Assembly: GCA_039889035.1 (NCBI GenBank) | Contig: JBDQQY010000033.1 | Coordinates: 1-64,000 of the forward strand | Direction of reading: 5' to 3' | DNA from: Plantactinospora sp039889035 | Lineage (GTDB): Bacteria; Actinomycetota; Actinomycetes; Mycobacteriales; Micromonosporaceae | Length of the DNA stretch: 64,000 nucleotides | In this document: positions 23,066 through 32,613 of the stretch, piece after piece | Layout: the number at the start of each line of letters is the position of its first letter | Numbering within the stretch: the first letter of the stretch is position 1 | The notes under the pieces: model-generated | Told to the model about the DNA's origin: nothing | Seen by the model: only the letters and a program-made list of their open reading frames with translations | Databases searched by the model: none | Program-made: the position numbers and the translations under genes

Positions 23066-25759
23066 CTACGAGGCCCCGGCCGGCGGCACAACCTTGACCC
23101 GGACGAGCAACGGCTGTGCGCTGTGGCTGACCGAGACCTCGACCGGTACGTCGAAGCTGCCCGGCGGGGTGTCGGGGGCAGCCGAGACGGTGATCTGGGC
23201 GGCGACGTCCCCGCCCGGCTCGGCCGTGCCGAGGGTGCCCGAGGTCGTCGACAGGGTCAGCCCGGTCGGGGCGGTCGCCGACCAGGAAACCGGCGTCGGG
23301 TTGGCGGCGGTGCCGCGTACGCCGATGGTCAGCGCGCCGGTCCCGCCCGCCGGCACCACCAGCTCGCCGGCCGGGGACGTGTAGCCGATGCCGCTCTGCT
23401 CGCCGGTCCGCTCCGACGGCGGCCGGTCCCCGGGCGCGGTGCCCCAGGACGTGTCGGGGGTGGCCGACAGGGCGAGGTTCACCGTCATGCCACCGTCGGC
23501 GGTGACCTTGTCGGCCGGCAGCCACGGCCTGGTCCACCGCTCGCCGTCCACGGTCGCGCCGGTGATGTAGCGCGGGCCGGCGTCCGCGTCGGGCGCGTCG
23601 ATGACCAGCCTGGCACTGTTCGGGCGGACCACCTCGACGTGCGGGAACAGCGGTACGGCCAGTTGCAGGTCGGCGGTGCCGGGGTTGAGCGGGTAGAGGC
23701 CCAGCGCTCCCCACACGTACCAGGCGGAAAGGGCGCCGAGGTCGTCGTTGCCCGGCAGGCCGTTCGAGGTCGCTGTGAACAGCCGGTCGAGTACGGTCCG
23801 GACCGTCTGCTGGGTCTTCCACGGCGCGCCGGTGTAGTTGTAGAGCCACGGGTGCCCGAAGGTCGGTTCGTTGCCGAACCAGTAGTAGGGCGCGTTCGGC
23901 CCGGCCATGCCCCAGGGCCGGCCGTCGGCGGTGCCGAACAGCGCGTCCAGTCGGTCGGTGGCCGCGGCGTCACCGCCGAGCGCGGCGACGAGTCCGGCCG
24001 GGTTGTGGGTGACCATGAAGGTGTACTGGGCCGCGTTGCCCTCGTTGAAGCCGGGCTGGCCGAACGCACCGTCAGCGGGCTGCTGGAACCCCGGCCCGGG
24101 CAGGAAGTCGCCTCCGTCGTTGCGCTGCTGGACGTACGGGCCGGTGGTCGTGTACGGGTTGACGACGTTCTGCCAGTTCTGCGCCCGGGTGACGTAGGTC
24201 TGGTAGACGTCCGGGCGGCCGAGTGCCTTGGCGAACTGGGCGATCGCCGCGTCGTTGGCGGCGTACTCCAGGGTCAGGGACGGGTTGCCGGGCACGTACC
24301 CGGAGGCCAGGTAGGCGCCGTTGGCCTCCCGCTCCACGTACCCCCACTGGCCGATGCCGTCGCCGCCGCCACCGCCGTGTTCGGCCCCCTTCAGCATGGC
24401 CGCGAGGGCGGCGTCGGTGTCGAACCCCCGGCCGCCGAAGGCGTACGTCGCCGCGATGATGTTGTCGCTCGGGTCGCCGGCCATGACCTGGGTGTAGCCG
24501 TTCGCCACCGGCCACTTCGGCAGGAAGCCGCCCTGGGCGGCCATGTTCACCAGTGACTGGGCCTGGTCGGCGGCGACCGCCGGGTCGAGCAGGGCGACCA
24601 GGGCGGCCTGGGACCGGTAGGTGTCCCAGCCGGAATAGTTCGTGTACTGGGCCGCCTGCCCGTCGGACAGTTGGTGGATCTGCCGGTCCATGCCCGGATA
24701 ACGCCCGTCGGCGTCACTGAACAGGTTCGGTGCGAGGGTGGCGTGGTAGAACGCGGTGTAGAAGTTCGTCCGCTGGGTCTCGGTGCCGCCGGTGACGCGT
24801 ACCCGGTGCAGCAGGTCGTTCCAGGTGGTGGCGGCGGCCGCTCGGACCTCGGCCAGTGATCGCGTACGAACCTCCGCGTCCAGGTTCGCGACGGCCGCGG
24901 CGGTGCTGACGTACGACATTCCCACCCGCATGTGGACGGTGCGGGTGACGCGGGTGTCGAATGTCAGGTACGCCCCGGCAGCGGTGCCGGCCGGGCGGCT
25001 GCCCTCGGCGGATGTCGAGCCGGGGCTTGTCGAGCCGCCGCGCCACGTCCCGTAGCCGGTGAACGCCTCGTCGAATCGTGCCGCCAGGTAGACGGTGTAA
25101 CGGTTCGGCTTGTCGCAGAGGCCGCCCGAGCCGTTCTCGGTGTTGTTCACGATCGTGGCGGTCACCTGCCGCCTCGCCGGGTCGACCGCGATCGACCCGC
25201 CGCTACTGTCATTGAGACTGCTGGCCCTCACGAGCATCCGCGCCGCGTCCGTGGCGGGGTAGCTGAACTCGCTCACCGCGGCCCGCGGAGTCACCGCCAT
25301 CGCCGCGGCGATGTTGGAGGTCCGCAAGGTGGTCGCGTAGTAGCCCGGCTCGGCCACGGAATCGTCCTGGGTGAATGCTTCCTTCGCTTCGTCGGGGCGG
25401 TCCGGGTCACCGACGACAGGGAGAAAACTGCCGTCGTTTCCCGCATAGTCGCAACCTATTCCGGATAGATGGTTGAGGGAGAATCCGGTGATCGCCCGAG
25501 CGGTGTCGAGGTAACCCGCTGCGGTCCGGTCGTCCGTGTCCGGCCCGAGTTGGATCATTCCGAACGGCAGCGCGGCAGCGGGCGAGGTGTTGCCGGTGCC
25601 CACGTCGCCCCCGGCGTTACCCGTCCCGACGTGCGGGTTGACGTACCGGACCGGGTCGGTAACCTCGCTCGGCGGCTCGGGCGACGCGGCGCCGACCGGC
25701 AGCAGTGCGGCCACGATCGCACCGGACAGGAACAGACTCGGGAACAACCTCTTTCGCAC
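23066..25759 (-). CDS. Secreted GH92-family glycoside hydrolase (alpha-mannosidase type)
   Basis: An 897-residue exported enzyme. Residues 1-25 are a signal peptide (RKRLFPSLFLSGAIVAALLP). The GH92 N-terminal beta domain has VRYVNPHVGTGN and LNHLSGIGCDYAGNDG. The catalytic (alpha/alpha)6 domain has FLPKWPVANGYTQVMAGDPS, EYAANDAAIAQFAKALGR, FNEGNAAQYTFMV, FGNEPTFGHPWLYN and DDLGALSAWYVWGALGLYP, all standard GH92 blocks with acidic catalytic and calcium residues. A C-terminal Ig-like domain of about 100 residues (NEW3-like) follows. GH92 enzymes are calcium-dependent exo-alpha-mannosidases that trim yeast or host N-glycan mannose. It is a single gene within the accessory region. Confidence 0.92.
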   Translation of the reverse strand: MRKRLFPSLFLSGAIVAALLPVGAASPEPPSEVTDPVRYVNPHVGTGNAGGDVGTGNTSPAAALPFGMIQLGPDTDDRTAAGYLDTARAITGFSLNHLSGIGCDYAGNDGSFLPVVGDPDRPDEAKEAFTQDDSVAEPGYYATTLRTSNIAAAMAVTPRAAVSEFSYPATDAARMLVRASSLNDSSGGSIAVDPARRQVTATIVNNTENGSGGLCDKPNRYTVYLAARFDEAFTGYGTWRGGSTSPGSTSAEGSRPAGTAAGAYLTFDTRVTRTVHMRVGMSYVSTAAAVANLDAEVRTRSLAEVRAAAATTWNDLLHRVRVTGGTETQRTNFYTAFYHATLAPNLFSDADGRYPGMDRQIHQLSDGQAAQYTNYSGWDTYRSQAALVALLDPAVAADQAQSLVNMAAQGGFLPKWPVANGYTQVMAGDPSDNIIAATYAFGGRGFDTDAALAAMLKGAEHGGGGGDGIGQWGYVEREANGAYLASGYVPGNPSLTLEYAANDAAIAQFAKALGRPDVYQTYVTRAQNWQNVVNPYTTTGPYVQQRNDGGDFLPGPGFQQPADGAFGQPGFNEGNAAQYTFMVTHNPAGLVAALGGDAAATDRLDALFGTADGRPWGMAGPNAPYYWFGNEPTFGHPWLYNYTGAPWKTQQTVRTVLDRLFTATSNGLPGNDDLGALSAWYVWGALGLYPLNPGTADLQLAVPLFPHVEVVRPNSARLVIDAPDADAGPRYITGATVDGERWTRPWLPADKVTADGGMTVNLALSATPDTSWGTAPGDRPPSERTGEQSGIGYTSPAGELVVPAGGTGALTIGVRGTAANPTPVSWSATAPTGLTLSTTSGTLGTAEPGGDVAAQITVSAAPDTPPGSFDVPVEVSVSHSAQPLLVRVKVVPPAGAS

Positions 25760-26196
25760 CGGGATAGCCGCTCTTCCTTTTCAAGGAATACGATGTGGTC
25801 TCGCTGAGGAGCGCCGATATTGCGGGACGGAGATGTGAAAGTCAAGGGTGTCCGCTTGACGATGTCGTGATCATGAGTGGCAATGGTGACGCCATTGCCT
25901 TTGCCGTACCAGCCCGGTGGGTTATTCGCGGGATGTTGATAAGCGGGCGATCTGTCGCGTCAGACCCAGCGCGGACAGGGCGGCAACAAGGGATGGACAG
26001 CACCTGTTCGGGTATCTTCCGGGTAGTGGGCATGTACACGCGCCTGGACCGCCGCAGACGCAGCCCTCGGTCCGGTTGAGGCGGTCGCCAACCCCGCACG
26101 ATCAGCGGCAAATCCGGATGTCTTGATCGCCAACTCGGCCGGGGTGCACCTCGCCGAGCCTGCCGACGGCCGGGGAGGCAGCCGCGCGCGCTCGGA
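25760..26196. promoter_or_regulatory. Non-coding stretch upstream of the GH92 gene, with an inverted repeat
   Basis: No convincing gene is seen in these 437 bases. GGCAATGG (25879-25886) and CCATTGCC (25892-25899) form an 8-bp dyad with a five-base centre, 120 bases upstream of the GH92 start, a candidate operator. The rest looks like ordinary spacer. Confidence 0.4.
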
Positions 26197-26859
26197 TCAG
26201 TCCGGGTAGCCGAGGTGACGGGTCCAAGGTTCTCCGACGCGGTTGCGCTGTGCGCTTTGTCCGGGCGGTAGGGCGAGAACATCGATCAAGGTCGGATCCT
26301 CGTCTACGGCGTGGTGGAGGTGTCCGATTTTGCCGGTGCTGCTGTCCGCGTCCGTCGAACCGATGAGCTGCCAGAGACCGTCGCCTGCGTCGTGACCTAC
26401 CCGCAAGACGGGCTCGTGACGCTCGAAGACTTCGATGGTTTGGATGCAGGTGGTGCCCAGAAGCCAGTGCCGCATCCACCACGCGCGTCGGTCGCGCTCC
26501 ATGACGTGGTCTGCGACCCACCATACGAACGGCAGATCCTCGTGGGCCCGGGCCTGGTCCGCGGTCAGGTCCGGGCCGCCCTGTGGTACCTGCTCGAACC
26601 ACTCGTCGGTGAGCGAGAACGCATGGCCGTCCTGGTGCCTGAACACCACAGCGTGGAAGGTGCCGCCGCCTGGATTGCCGACACCGATCCCAATCGACAG
26701 TCGGGCGACGTGCGGCTGGGACCCCGTGATCCAGCCGAAGGCGTACGAGGCCAACTCGCCCTGAGGCCCGACGAATTCGCCGAATGCGCGGCGATCCATG
26801 CCCGTGACCTCGGCAGTCGGCACCTCGACGAACGACCCCTCCAGCACCTGGACATCCAC
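26197..26859 (-). CDS. Unrecognised soluble protein
   Basis: A 220-residue protein with good actinobacterial codon use and no membrane segment. It has many Trp and His residues (SFVEVPTAEVTGMDRRAFGE, DLPFVWWVADHVMERDRR, RAWWMRHWLLGTT). I do not recognise a family. It is monocistronic, with a strong terminator-like hairpin further upstream ending its neighbour. A role cannot be assigned. Confidence 0.7.
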   Translation of the reverse strand: MDVQVLEGSFVEVPTAEVTGMDRRAFGEFVGPQGELASYAFGWITGSQPHVARLSIGIGVGNPGGGTFHAVVFRHQDGHAFSLTDEWFEQVPQGGPDLTADQARAHEDLPFVWWVADHVMERDRRAWWMRHWLLGTTCIQTIEVFERHEPVLRVGHDAGDGLWQLIGSTDADSSTGKIGHLHHAVDEDPTLIDVLALPPGQSAQRNRVGEPWTRHLGYPD

Positions 26860-27002
26860 GCGGCCAACCTAGCGGATACAAGCCGGCCAGCAGACACGCC
26901 AGACTTCGAACGCGCCCAGCGCCGGGACAGTACGCGCGGCGCCGGTACCGCGCGTCACTGAACCCAGGGGTGGCAGCACCGTTCGAGTCGGGCCAGGCTC
27001 CG

Positions 27003-27031
27003 GGGAGCCCGCTCATGATGAGCGGGCTCCC
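27003..27031 (-). terminator. Perfect 14-bp hairpin after the P-loop gene
   Basis: GGGAGCCCGCTCAT and ATGAGCGGGCTCCC are perfect complements separated by one base. The structure lies 77 bases beyond the stop of the gene at 27108-27668. The very short centre means it could also form as a cruciform. Confidence 0.6.
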
Positions 27032-27107
27032 GAAACGGTCCAGCCGGTCCCAACCGTTCAACTGCAACCGCGCAGATCACGCCAGAACAGGGTGTTTGGC
27101 CACACCG

Positions 27108-27668
27108 TTACTGGGCATAGACCTCCGGGATGGCGCCCTTAATCCGTTCCACAGTCTCGGCGATGTCCAGACCAGTCGTGTCAACGCAGACGTATCGGTA
27201 GTCGGCGTCGGTCGCCTTCTGGACGGTCCGATCTTCCGGAATCAGATCGACCATGTCGCGCCACTCCTGCGTCGTCTGCTTTGCTCGTGTGACTCGCCGG
27301 TAGTCGCGCACGTCTTTGTCGACCAGAAGCTCCACCAGGAAGACTGCCGGGGATCGCGTTAGCAACTGACGGAAGGCCAGGTAGTCGCGGTAGTCGCGTA
27401 GAAAGCTGCCGGCGATGACGTTGACGTAGCCAGCGGTCCAGAATCTCTTCACAAGGCCGGCGACGTTACGGCGAAGCAGGTCGAAGAACTCGTCGTCCAT
27501 CGGGCAGGGATTGGTTTGTCCAATGTCCTCTGCGTCGATCCGGGCGCCGTAGGGCGTATGGGGCAGCAGTGCACGGATGATGGTTGACTTGCCGGCGCCC
27601 TCCTCGCCGGTTACGAGGACGAGACGATTTCCCGGCGCCGGAGATGCCAAGCGCCCCAAGGCAGACAT
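27108..27668 (-). CDS. P-loop AAA/kinase-like NTP-binding protein
   Basis: A 186-residue protein opening with a strong Walker A motif (LVLVTGEEGAGKSTIIRALL, near residues 17-36). A Walker-B-like hydrophobic strand follows (PAVFLVELLVDKD), and the fold resembles small nucleoside or shikimate kinase-type P-loop proteins: IDAEDIGQTN, FWTAGYVNVIAGSFLRDYRD and a late YRYVCVDTTG strand. Such proteins phosphorylate small molecules, but the substrate is not predictable. ATG 27668 is the best start. It is a single gene followed by a terminator hairpin. Confidence 0.75.
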   Translation of the reverse strand: MSALGRLASPAPGNRLVLVTGEEGAGKSTIIRALLPHTPYGARIDAEDIGQTNPCPMDDEFFDLLRRNVAGLVKRFWTAGYVNVIAGSFLRDYRDYLAFRQLLTRSPAVFLVELLVDKDVRDYRRVTRAKQTTQEWRDMVDLIPEDRTVQKATDADYRYVCVDTTGLDIAETVERIKGAIPEVYAQ

Positions 27669-27922
27669 CCAACGAGTATGGCCGATCCTGGAAGGTGCGG
27701 GTGACCTGCACTGCCATCGGCACGAGCGTGTGCCGTACCGACTTCTCCGACACCCGCAACTCAGCGCGGACCTCCGCCGCGCCTGGTCCTCGGCAACGAC
27801 GCCGCCGACGGATCTCGGCGAGCCCTGAGCGCGCCCGCGCCGAGTTCCTGGCCTGGGAGCCGACCGCCCGCGACGTCGACTTCGCCGACGCCCGCTGAAC
27901 GGCAGATCCCGAGCGGACAGAT
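27669..27922. other. No recognised gene
   Basis: A weak forward frame ends in AEFLAWEPTARDVDFADAR before 27898 and looks like the tail of a lost coding sequence, but I cannot name it. Nothing else is supported here. Confidence 0.3.
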
Positions 27923-27963
27923 CCTGGTGGGAACGGCCGCGTCGTGCCGGCGTTCCCACCAGG
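27923..27963 (-). terminator. Perfect 13-bp hairpin terminator
   Basis: CCTGGTGGGAACG (27923-27935) and CGTTCCCACCAGG (27951-27963) are perfect complements around a 15-base loop. It lies ten bases past the stop of the I36 inhibitor gene and terminates transcription from the right. Confidence 0.8.
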
Positions 27964-27972
27964 TGCCCCCGA

Positions 27973-28386
27973 TCAGAGGAACTTGTGTGATGCGTTGTTG
28001 TTGGCAGTCACCGTGAGATTCGCGGAGGTGTAGGGCCGTATGTCCTCATAGCTGCCGCCGAAGTAACTGTTGACGTAGACGCGCACGGTCCGGGAGCTGA
28101 GGTTCAACGCCGACGCGGCGTTGTTCTTCATGCACTCGTACTGTCCGTCGTCCTCGGTTTTGAACTCGTAGCAGCCCGGCTGGGTGCTGCCGTAGTTGGC
28201 GATCGACGTGGTGAAGTCCGAGATCGACCCCTCGACGCCGTAGCCCCAGTAGAAGCAGATCTCACCTCCTTCGCACACCCCGTTCCTCGTGGCCGCGGAT
28301 GCCATCGTCGGGGTGATCCCCACCAGGACCGCGGCTCCCGCTACCGCCACGAGCGCATGCGCGACGATTTTCTTGAGGTTGAACAT
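27973..28386 (-). CDS. Secreted peptidase inhibitor family I36 (crystallin-like) protein
   Basis: A 137-residue exported protein. Residues 1-31 are a signal peptide (LVAVAGAAVLVGI, cleaved after MASAA). The mature part has four cysteines and the I36/SMPI-like betagamma-crystallin pattern: CEGGEICFYWGYG, CYEFKTEDDGQYECMKNNAA, VRVYVNSYFGGSYEDI and NASHKFL at the end. Relatives bind metalloproteases or act as small surface proteins. ATG 28386 follows GGAAGGACAAAGG. It is expressed from its own promoter and stops at a perfect hairpin. Confidence 0.85.
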   Translation of the reverse strand: MFNLKKIVAHALVAVAGAAVLVGITPTMASAATRNGVCEGGEICFYWGYGVEGSISDFTTSIANYGSTQPGCYEFKTEDDGQYECMKNNAASALNLSSRTVRVYVNSYFGGSYEDIRPYTSANLTVTANNNASHKFL

Positions 28387-28471
28387 CCTTTGTCCTTCCG
28401 GCCTGCTTCATTTACCCGCCCGCGGATCGGTGTGGGCCGCCGCGTTCGGGTAGGGAGCAGCACGTGGCGTA

Positions 28472-28960
28472 TCAGCCGCAGTGCTGGTTGTAGAGGATCT
28501 TGTCGACCTGGATGCCGGCCATTCCGGCGATGTCGACGCACCGGTGGGACATGTCCACCCCCGCCGGCGTGTACACCGGTCCCGCGTAGTACGCGTAGTT
28601 GCCCTGGTCGCAGCCGACGCTCGGGCAGGCGGGCCAAGCCGATCCCGACGGCCGGATCTTGGCGAGCGAGTACCGGGTCTGGCCGTAGGCGTCGCCGGAG
28701 TGGTTGGCGACGAGGCAGTTCCGCCTCGCGGTCGACGAGTAGTAGACGTCCAGGTACATGTCGATCTTGTCGGTGATCTGGTTCCCGACCGGGTGATGCC
28801 CGACCAGCGCGTACGAGGATCCGCACGGTCCGGCTAGGATGGTCGCTCCGCCGCTCGCGGCCGTCGAGCCACCGGCGGACGCCGGGGCGGCGAGCCCGAG
28901 CAGCAGGACGACCACCGCTCCGATCATCGACAAGCCCCATCCCGTCAGGAATCTCCGCAT
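28472..28960 (-). CDS. Secreted protein resembling spore-associated protein A
   Basis: A 162-residue exported protein. The signal peptide spans about residues 1-29 (MIGAVVVLLLGLAAPASAGG). The mature part has paired cysteines and the pattern CGSSYALVGHHPVG, MYLDVYYSSTARRNCLV, which resembles SapA-type spore-coat proteins of actinomycetes. The C-terminus contains SHRCVDIAGMAG and ends in Cys-Gly. It lies 85 bases before the I36 gene in the same direction and may share a promoter. The start ATG 28960 has GGAGGTAAGC before it. Confidence 0.65.
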   Translation of the reverse strand: MRRFLTGWGLSMIGAVVVLLLGLAAPASAGGSTAASGGATILAGPCGSSYALVGHHPVGNQITDKIDMYLDVYYSSTARRNCLVANHSGDAYGQTRYSLAKIRPSGSAWPACPSVGCDQGNYAYYAGPVYTPAGVDMSHRCVDIAGMAGIQVDKILYNQHCG

Positions 28961-29216
28961 TGCTTACCTCCGAGTTCTCTCCCCGCCGGGAGATGCGATC
29001 TTCGTTGCGGCACCCGTCCCCCTCGGCGCGGTGCCACGCCCACTGAACAGCGCCGACCGGCTGGACGGGCCGAATCCGACCGAATCCGAACGCCGACGCG
29101 ATGCCGATCGGGGCAGCCGATGCCAGCAAATGTCACGAAGTTTGCAAAGCTGACATCCTCGAAGGGGAGGCGGTTAGCCTGAGGCGCGCCCGAGACCCTC
29201 GCTCAGGAGCTGAACC

Positions 29217-31835
29217 ATGCCGCCTCCGCGGGAACCGGCCAAGCCGCCCGCCGACGCCTTCGCGGTGCTACCCGATCCCGGCCCGGCCGGTACGCTCGAC
29301 GACCTGGTCAAGCGGCTGCGGATGTTGAAGGTCTGGGCCGGTGATCCGTCGTACGAGTCCATCAAGGACCGGGTCAACGCGGCCTGGACCGACGTGGGAC
29401 GGCCGGCCAGCGAACTGGCCCGGAAGACCACGATCGTGGACTGTTTCCGGCACGGGCGACGGCGGTTGAACAACGACCTGGTGGTCGCGGTGGTAGCGGC
29501 ACTGCATCCGGACCCGGGGTACGTCGCGCAGTGGCGCCAGGCGCTGCGGGTGATCGGCGGGGAGGCTCAGGCGGCGACGCAGGTCCGCGTCCAGGACATG
29601 CTGCCGCCGGACCCGGCCGAGTTCAGCGGCCGTACCGCCGAACTGGAGCGGCTGCGCCGGGCGTTGCACCACGGCCAGCGGGCGGGTGCCGTGGTGACCT
29701 GCGCGATCGAGGGTATGGCCGGGGTCGGCAAGACTCTGCTCGCCATCCACGCCGGGCACCTCCTCGCCCGGGAAAGGCCGTTCGAGCGGGTGCTCTTCGT
29801 CAACCTTCGGGGGTTCCATGCCGACCCCGCCCAACCACCGGCCGACCCGGCCGCCGTCCTGGACGGCTTCCTGCGACTGCTGGGCGTACCGGGCCACAAG
29901 ATCCCGCACGACCTGCCGGCCCGCGCCGCCGCCTATCGCGAGCGCATCGCGGAGAGCCGAACCCTGCTGATCCTGGACAACGCGGCAGACGCCGACCAGG
30001 TACGCCACCTGCTCCCGGCATCCCCTGGCTGCCCCACCCTGGTCACCAGCAGACGCAGCCTCACTGACCTGCCCGGCGCGACACACCTCATGGTGGACGT
30101 GTTCACCTCTGCCGAGGCCGAGGCGTTTTTCCACCGGGCCATACCCGATATTCCGGTCGGCCGGGACCCGGGCGCGGCCGCGCGGATCGTCCGGCGCTGC
30201 GGCTACCTACCGCTGGCTGTCGGACTGATCGCCGGACACATCCGCGGCCGGTCCGGCTGGTCCCTGACCGACCACGCGGACCGGCTCGACGAACGCCACC
30301 AGGACCAGCGCCTGGACACCCGGATGGAGGTCGCCCTCGACCTCTCCTACCAGCACCTTTCCGCCGATCAGCAGCGCCTGCTGCGACTGGTGGCGCTGCA
30401 CCCCGGGCAGGACCTCGACGCGTACGCCGCCGCGGCGCTCGCCGACACCGACCTGCCCACCGCCGAGGCGTACCTGCGGCAGTTGCGCCGCGACCACCTG
30501 TTGCAGGATGCGACCCCGGGCCGGTACGGCTTGCATGACCTCGTCCGGTCCTACGCCGTCGGCCGCGCCGCCGACGAGGACCCGCCGCCCGCGCGCCGCC
30601 GGGCCCTGACCCGCCTCTTCGACCACTACCTGGCCACCGCCGCCGCGGCCATGGACACCCTGTTCCCCGCCGAGGCGCACCGCCGGCCGCGGATCGCCGC
30701 ACCCGCCACCCCGGCGCCGGACCTGACCGAGCCGGGCACCGCCCGCGCCTGGCTGGACGCCGAACGCCACACCCTGGTCGCGGTCGCCGTACACACCGCG
30801 ACCCGTGGTTGGCCCGCCCACACCGTCCGGCTCTCCACCACCCTGTTCCGGTACCTCAACGGCGGATACAACACCGACGGCCTGACCATCCACGACCATG
30901 CCCGCCGCGCGGCGTCCGACCTCGACGACCCGCGTGGGCAGGCCCACGCCCTGACCAACCTCGGGGCCACACAGGTGCAGATGGGCCGGTTCGAGCCGGC
31001 GGCCGAACACCTCCAGCAGGCTCTGACCCTGCACCGGCAGGCCGGTGACGTGGTCGGCCAGGCCCGCACTCTGACCAACCTCGGCATCCGGGCGGCGCGG
31101 CTGGGCCGGTACCGCGCGGCCGCCGACCACCACGAGGAGGCCCTGATCCGGTACCGGCAGGCCGGTGACCGTACCGGTGAGGCCCGGGCGCTGGGCAACC
31201 TCGGCTTCGTCGAGGGGCGGCTGGGCCGCTACCGGACGGCCGCCGAGCGCTACGGGCAGGCGCTGGTCCTGTGCCGGCGGGCCGGGGACCGTACCGGTGA
31301 AGCCTCCGCCCTGGGCAACCTCGGCGACGTCGAGGTGCGGCTGGGCCGGTACGGACCGGCCGGGGAGCACATCCAGCAGGCCCTCACCCTGTACCGGCAG
31401 CGCGGCGACCGCGACGGGGAAGCCTGGACCCTGGACAGCCTCGGCATCCTGCACACTGGTCTCGGCCGGCCCACCCAGGCCGCCGAGCAGCACCAGCGGG
31501 CACTGGCGATCTTCCGCGAGAGCGGCGGACGGGACGGTGAGACCTACGCGCTCAACGGCCTCGGCGAGGCGGCCCACGCCGCCGGACGGCCCGCCGAGGC
31601 CCTGACCCACCACGAGGCCGCATACGCCCTCGCCGTCGAGATCGGCGCCCTCGACCAGCAGGCCCGCGCCCAGGCTGGTCTCGGCCAGGCCCGGATGGCC
31701 CTCGGCGACGAGGCCGGGGCGCGGCGGCACTACCAGCTGGCCCTGACGCTCTACTCCGATCTCGGCATGCCGCAGGCCGAGCAGACCCGCGCCCGGCTCA
31801 GGGCCATCACCGAGGGGAGCCCGGTCCATCGGTGA
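29217..31835 (+). CDS. STAND NTPase: helical N-terminus, NB-ARC, TPR array
   Basis: An 872-residue cytoplasmic signalling protein. Residues 1-120 form a helical N-terminal domain with LRMLKVWAGDPSYESIKDRV, found at the head of many actinobacterial NB-ARC proteins. The NB-ARC ATPase spans about 135-430: Walker A GMAGVGKT near 165-172, Walker B TLLILDNAAD near 249, and CPTLVTSRRSLTDLPG. From about 570 there are at least seven tandem TPR units (typical phrase GQARTLTNLG and RAAADHHEEAL). No DNA-binding or enzymatic effector domain is evident, so it differs from AfsR-type activators. Such proteins sense signals by oligomerising; its target is unknown. ATG 29217 is the start. Confidence 0.88.
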   Translation: MPPPREPAKPPADAFAVLPDPGPAGTLDDLVKRLRMLKVWAGDPSYESIKDRVNAAWTDVGRPASELARKTTIVDCFRHGRRRLNNDLVVAVVAALHPDPGYVAQWRQALRVIGGEAQAATQVRVQDMLPPDPAEFSGRTAELERLRRALHHGQRAGAVVTCAIEGMAGVGKTLLAIHAGHLLARERPFERVLFVNLRGFHADPAQPPADPAAVLDGFLRLLGVPGHKIPHDLPARAAAYRERIAESRTLLILDNAADADQVRHLLPASPGCPTLVTSRRSLTDLPGATHLMVDVFTSAEAEAFFHRAIPDIPVGRDPGAAARIVRRCGYLPLAVGLIAGHIRGRSGWSLTDHADRLDERHQDQRLDTRMEVALDLSYQHLSADQQRLLRLVALHPGQDLDAYAAAALADTDLPTAEAYLRQLRRDHLLQDATPGRYGLHDLVRSYAVGRAADEDPPPARRRALTRLFDHYLATAAAAMDTLFPAEAHRRPRIAAPATPAPDLTEPGTARAWLDAERHTLVAVAVHTATRGWPAHTVRLSTTLFRYLNGGYNTDGLTIHDHARRAASDLDDPRGQAHALTNLGATQVQMGRFEPAAEHLQQALTLHRQAGDVVGQARTLTNLGIRAARLGRYRAAADHHEEALIRYRQAGDRTGEARALGNLGFVEGRLGRYRTAAERYGQALVLCRRAGDRTGEASALGNLGDVEVRLGRYGPAGEHIQQALTLYRQRGDRDGEAWTLDSLGILHTGLGRPTQAAEQHQRALAIFRESGGRDGETYALNGLGEAAHAAGRPAEALTHHEAAYALAVEIGALDQQARAQAGLGQARMALGDEAGARRHYQLALTLYSDLGMPQAEQTRARLRAITEGSPVHR

Positions 31836-31954
31836 CGCGCCCGCGGCAGCATCGGCGTCCCCGCTCGCCTCGACGTCAGACACCGCCCGGGATGTCGTCG
31901 ATCCAGGTCGGCGTCGGCTGCCTGGGCCAACCTGGCCAAGGCGGTCAGGGCCAT

Positions 31955-32095
31955 GGTCTGCTGGAATGCGCCCGCCGGCTCGGCTGGACGCTGAACACGG
32001 TGAAGCGCTACGCCCGCGCGAAGACCGTCGCCGACCTGCAGGCACAGCATCGGATTGGCCGCATCGGGTCCGTGGTTGACGAGGCGATGGCGTAG
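31955..32095 (+). pseudogene. ISL3-type transposase fragment
   Basis: About 45 residues (CARRLGWTLNTVKRYARAKT) match the second helix-turn-helix of ISL3 transposases, where ARRLGxxxxTVxRYARA is typical. Neither the zinc-binding N-terminus nor the catalytic domain is near. It is a short relic ending at TAG 32095. Confidence 0.5.
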
Positions 32096-32555
32096 TCACT
32101 CGGCCTGTCTCCGGGCGGGGCCCGGTCGGCAGCCGAGGTAGGCGTCCAGTGCGGCGGCACCGGTGAGCATGGCGCGGCCGCGGGCCGAGAGGCGGGCATG
32201 CCAGTCGCGCAGCGTCGATTCAAGGGGTGCGACGCCTCCGGCGGAGCGGACTTGGACGATCAGCGGGGCGATCTGCTCCAGCAGGTAGCCGCCTCGTCTG
32301 AGCTGGTGGATGAGTAGGCCGTCGCGCACGTCGGCCGCGCTGTAGACCCGGTAGCCCGTCTGCGGGTCGCGGCGCGGTTGGATCAAGCCGGCGCGCGTGC
32401 AGCGGCGTGTAGGTGCGGTAGCCATGCGGGGTGCGCTCGGCGCCCGGAAGGATCCCGGCCGCCTCATAGTTCCTGATCGCCTGCGTGGACAGGCCGCTCC
32501 CGCGCGCCAGGTCAACCGGCCTGAGCCGCCCACTGCTTTGAGGGTTTCGTCTCAC
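32096..32555 (-). pseudogene. MerR-family (TioE-like) regulator collapsed by internal deletion
   Basis: Two parts of a double-headed MerR regulator are joined out of frame. From GTG 32555 the first helix-turn-helix reads RPVDLARGSGLSTQAIRNYE and AGILPGAERTPHGYRTYTPLH. Near 32395 the sequence jumps to the second domain in another frame: RAGLIQPRRDPQTGYRVYSA, then LIHQLRRGGYLLEQIAPLIV and a C-terminus ARAMLTGAAALDAYL-like. In intact homologues about 100 residues lie between these blocks, so the middle has been deleted. It is divergent from the erythromycin esterase gene and presumably regulated it. Confidence 0.65.
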
Positions 32556-32592
32556 TGTCCTGCCAATATCGCGGATAAGTTTAAACCATTGT

Positions 32593-32610
32593 CTCAACGA
32601 TACCGTTGAG
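32593..32610. promoter_or_regulatory. Inverted repeat at the esterase start, probable MerR operator
   Basis: CTCAACG and CGTTGAG flank a four-base spacer, four bases before the esterase ATG at 32614. The arms resemble MerR/SoxR-type operators (CTCAA...TTGAG). The overlap with the ribosome site is unusual and also allows an RNA hairpin that would hide the start. Confidence 0.45.
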
Positions 32611-32613
32611 GGT

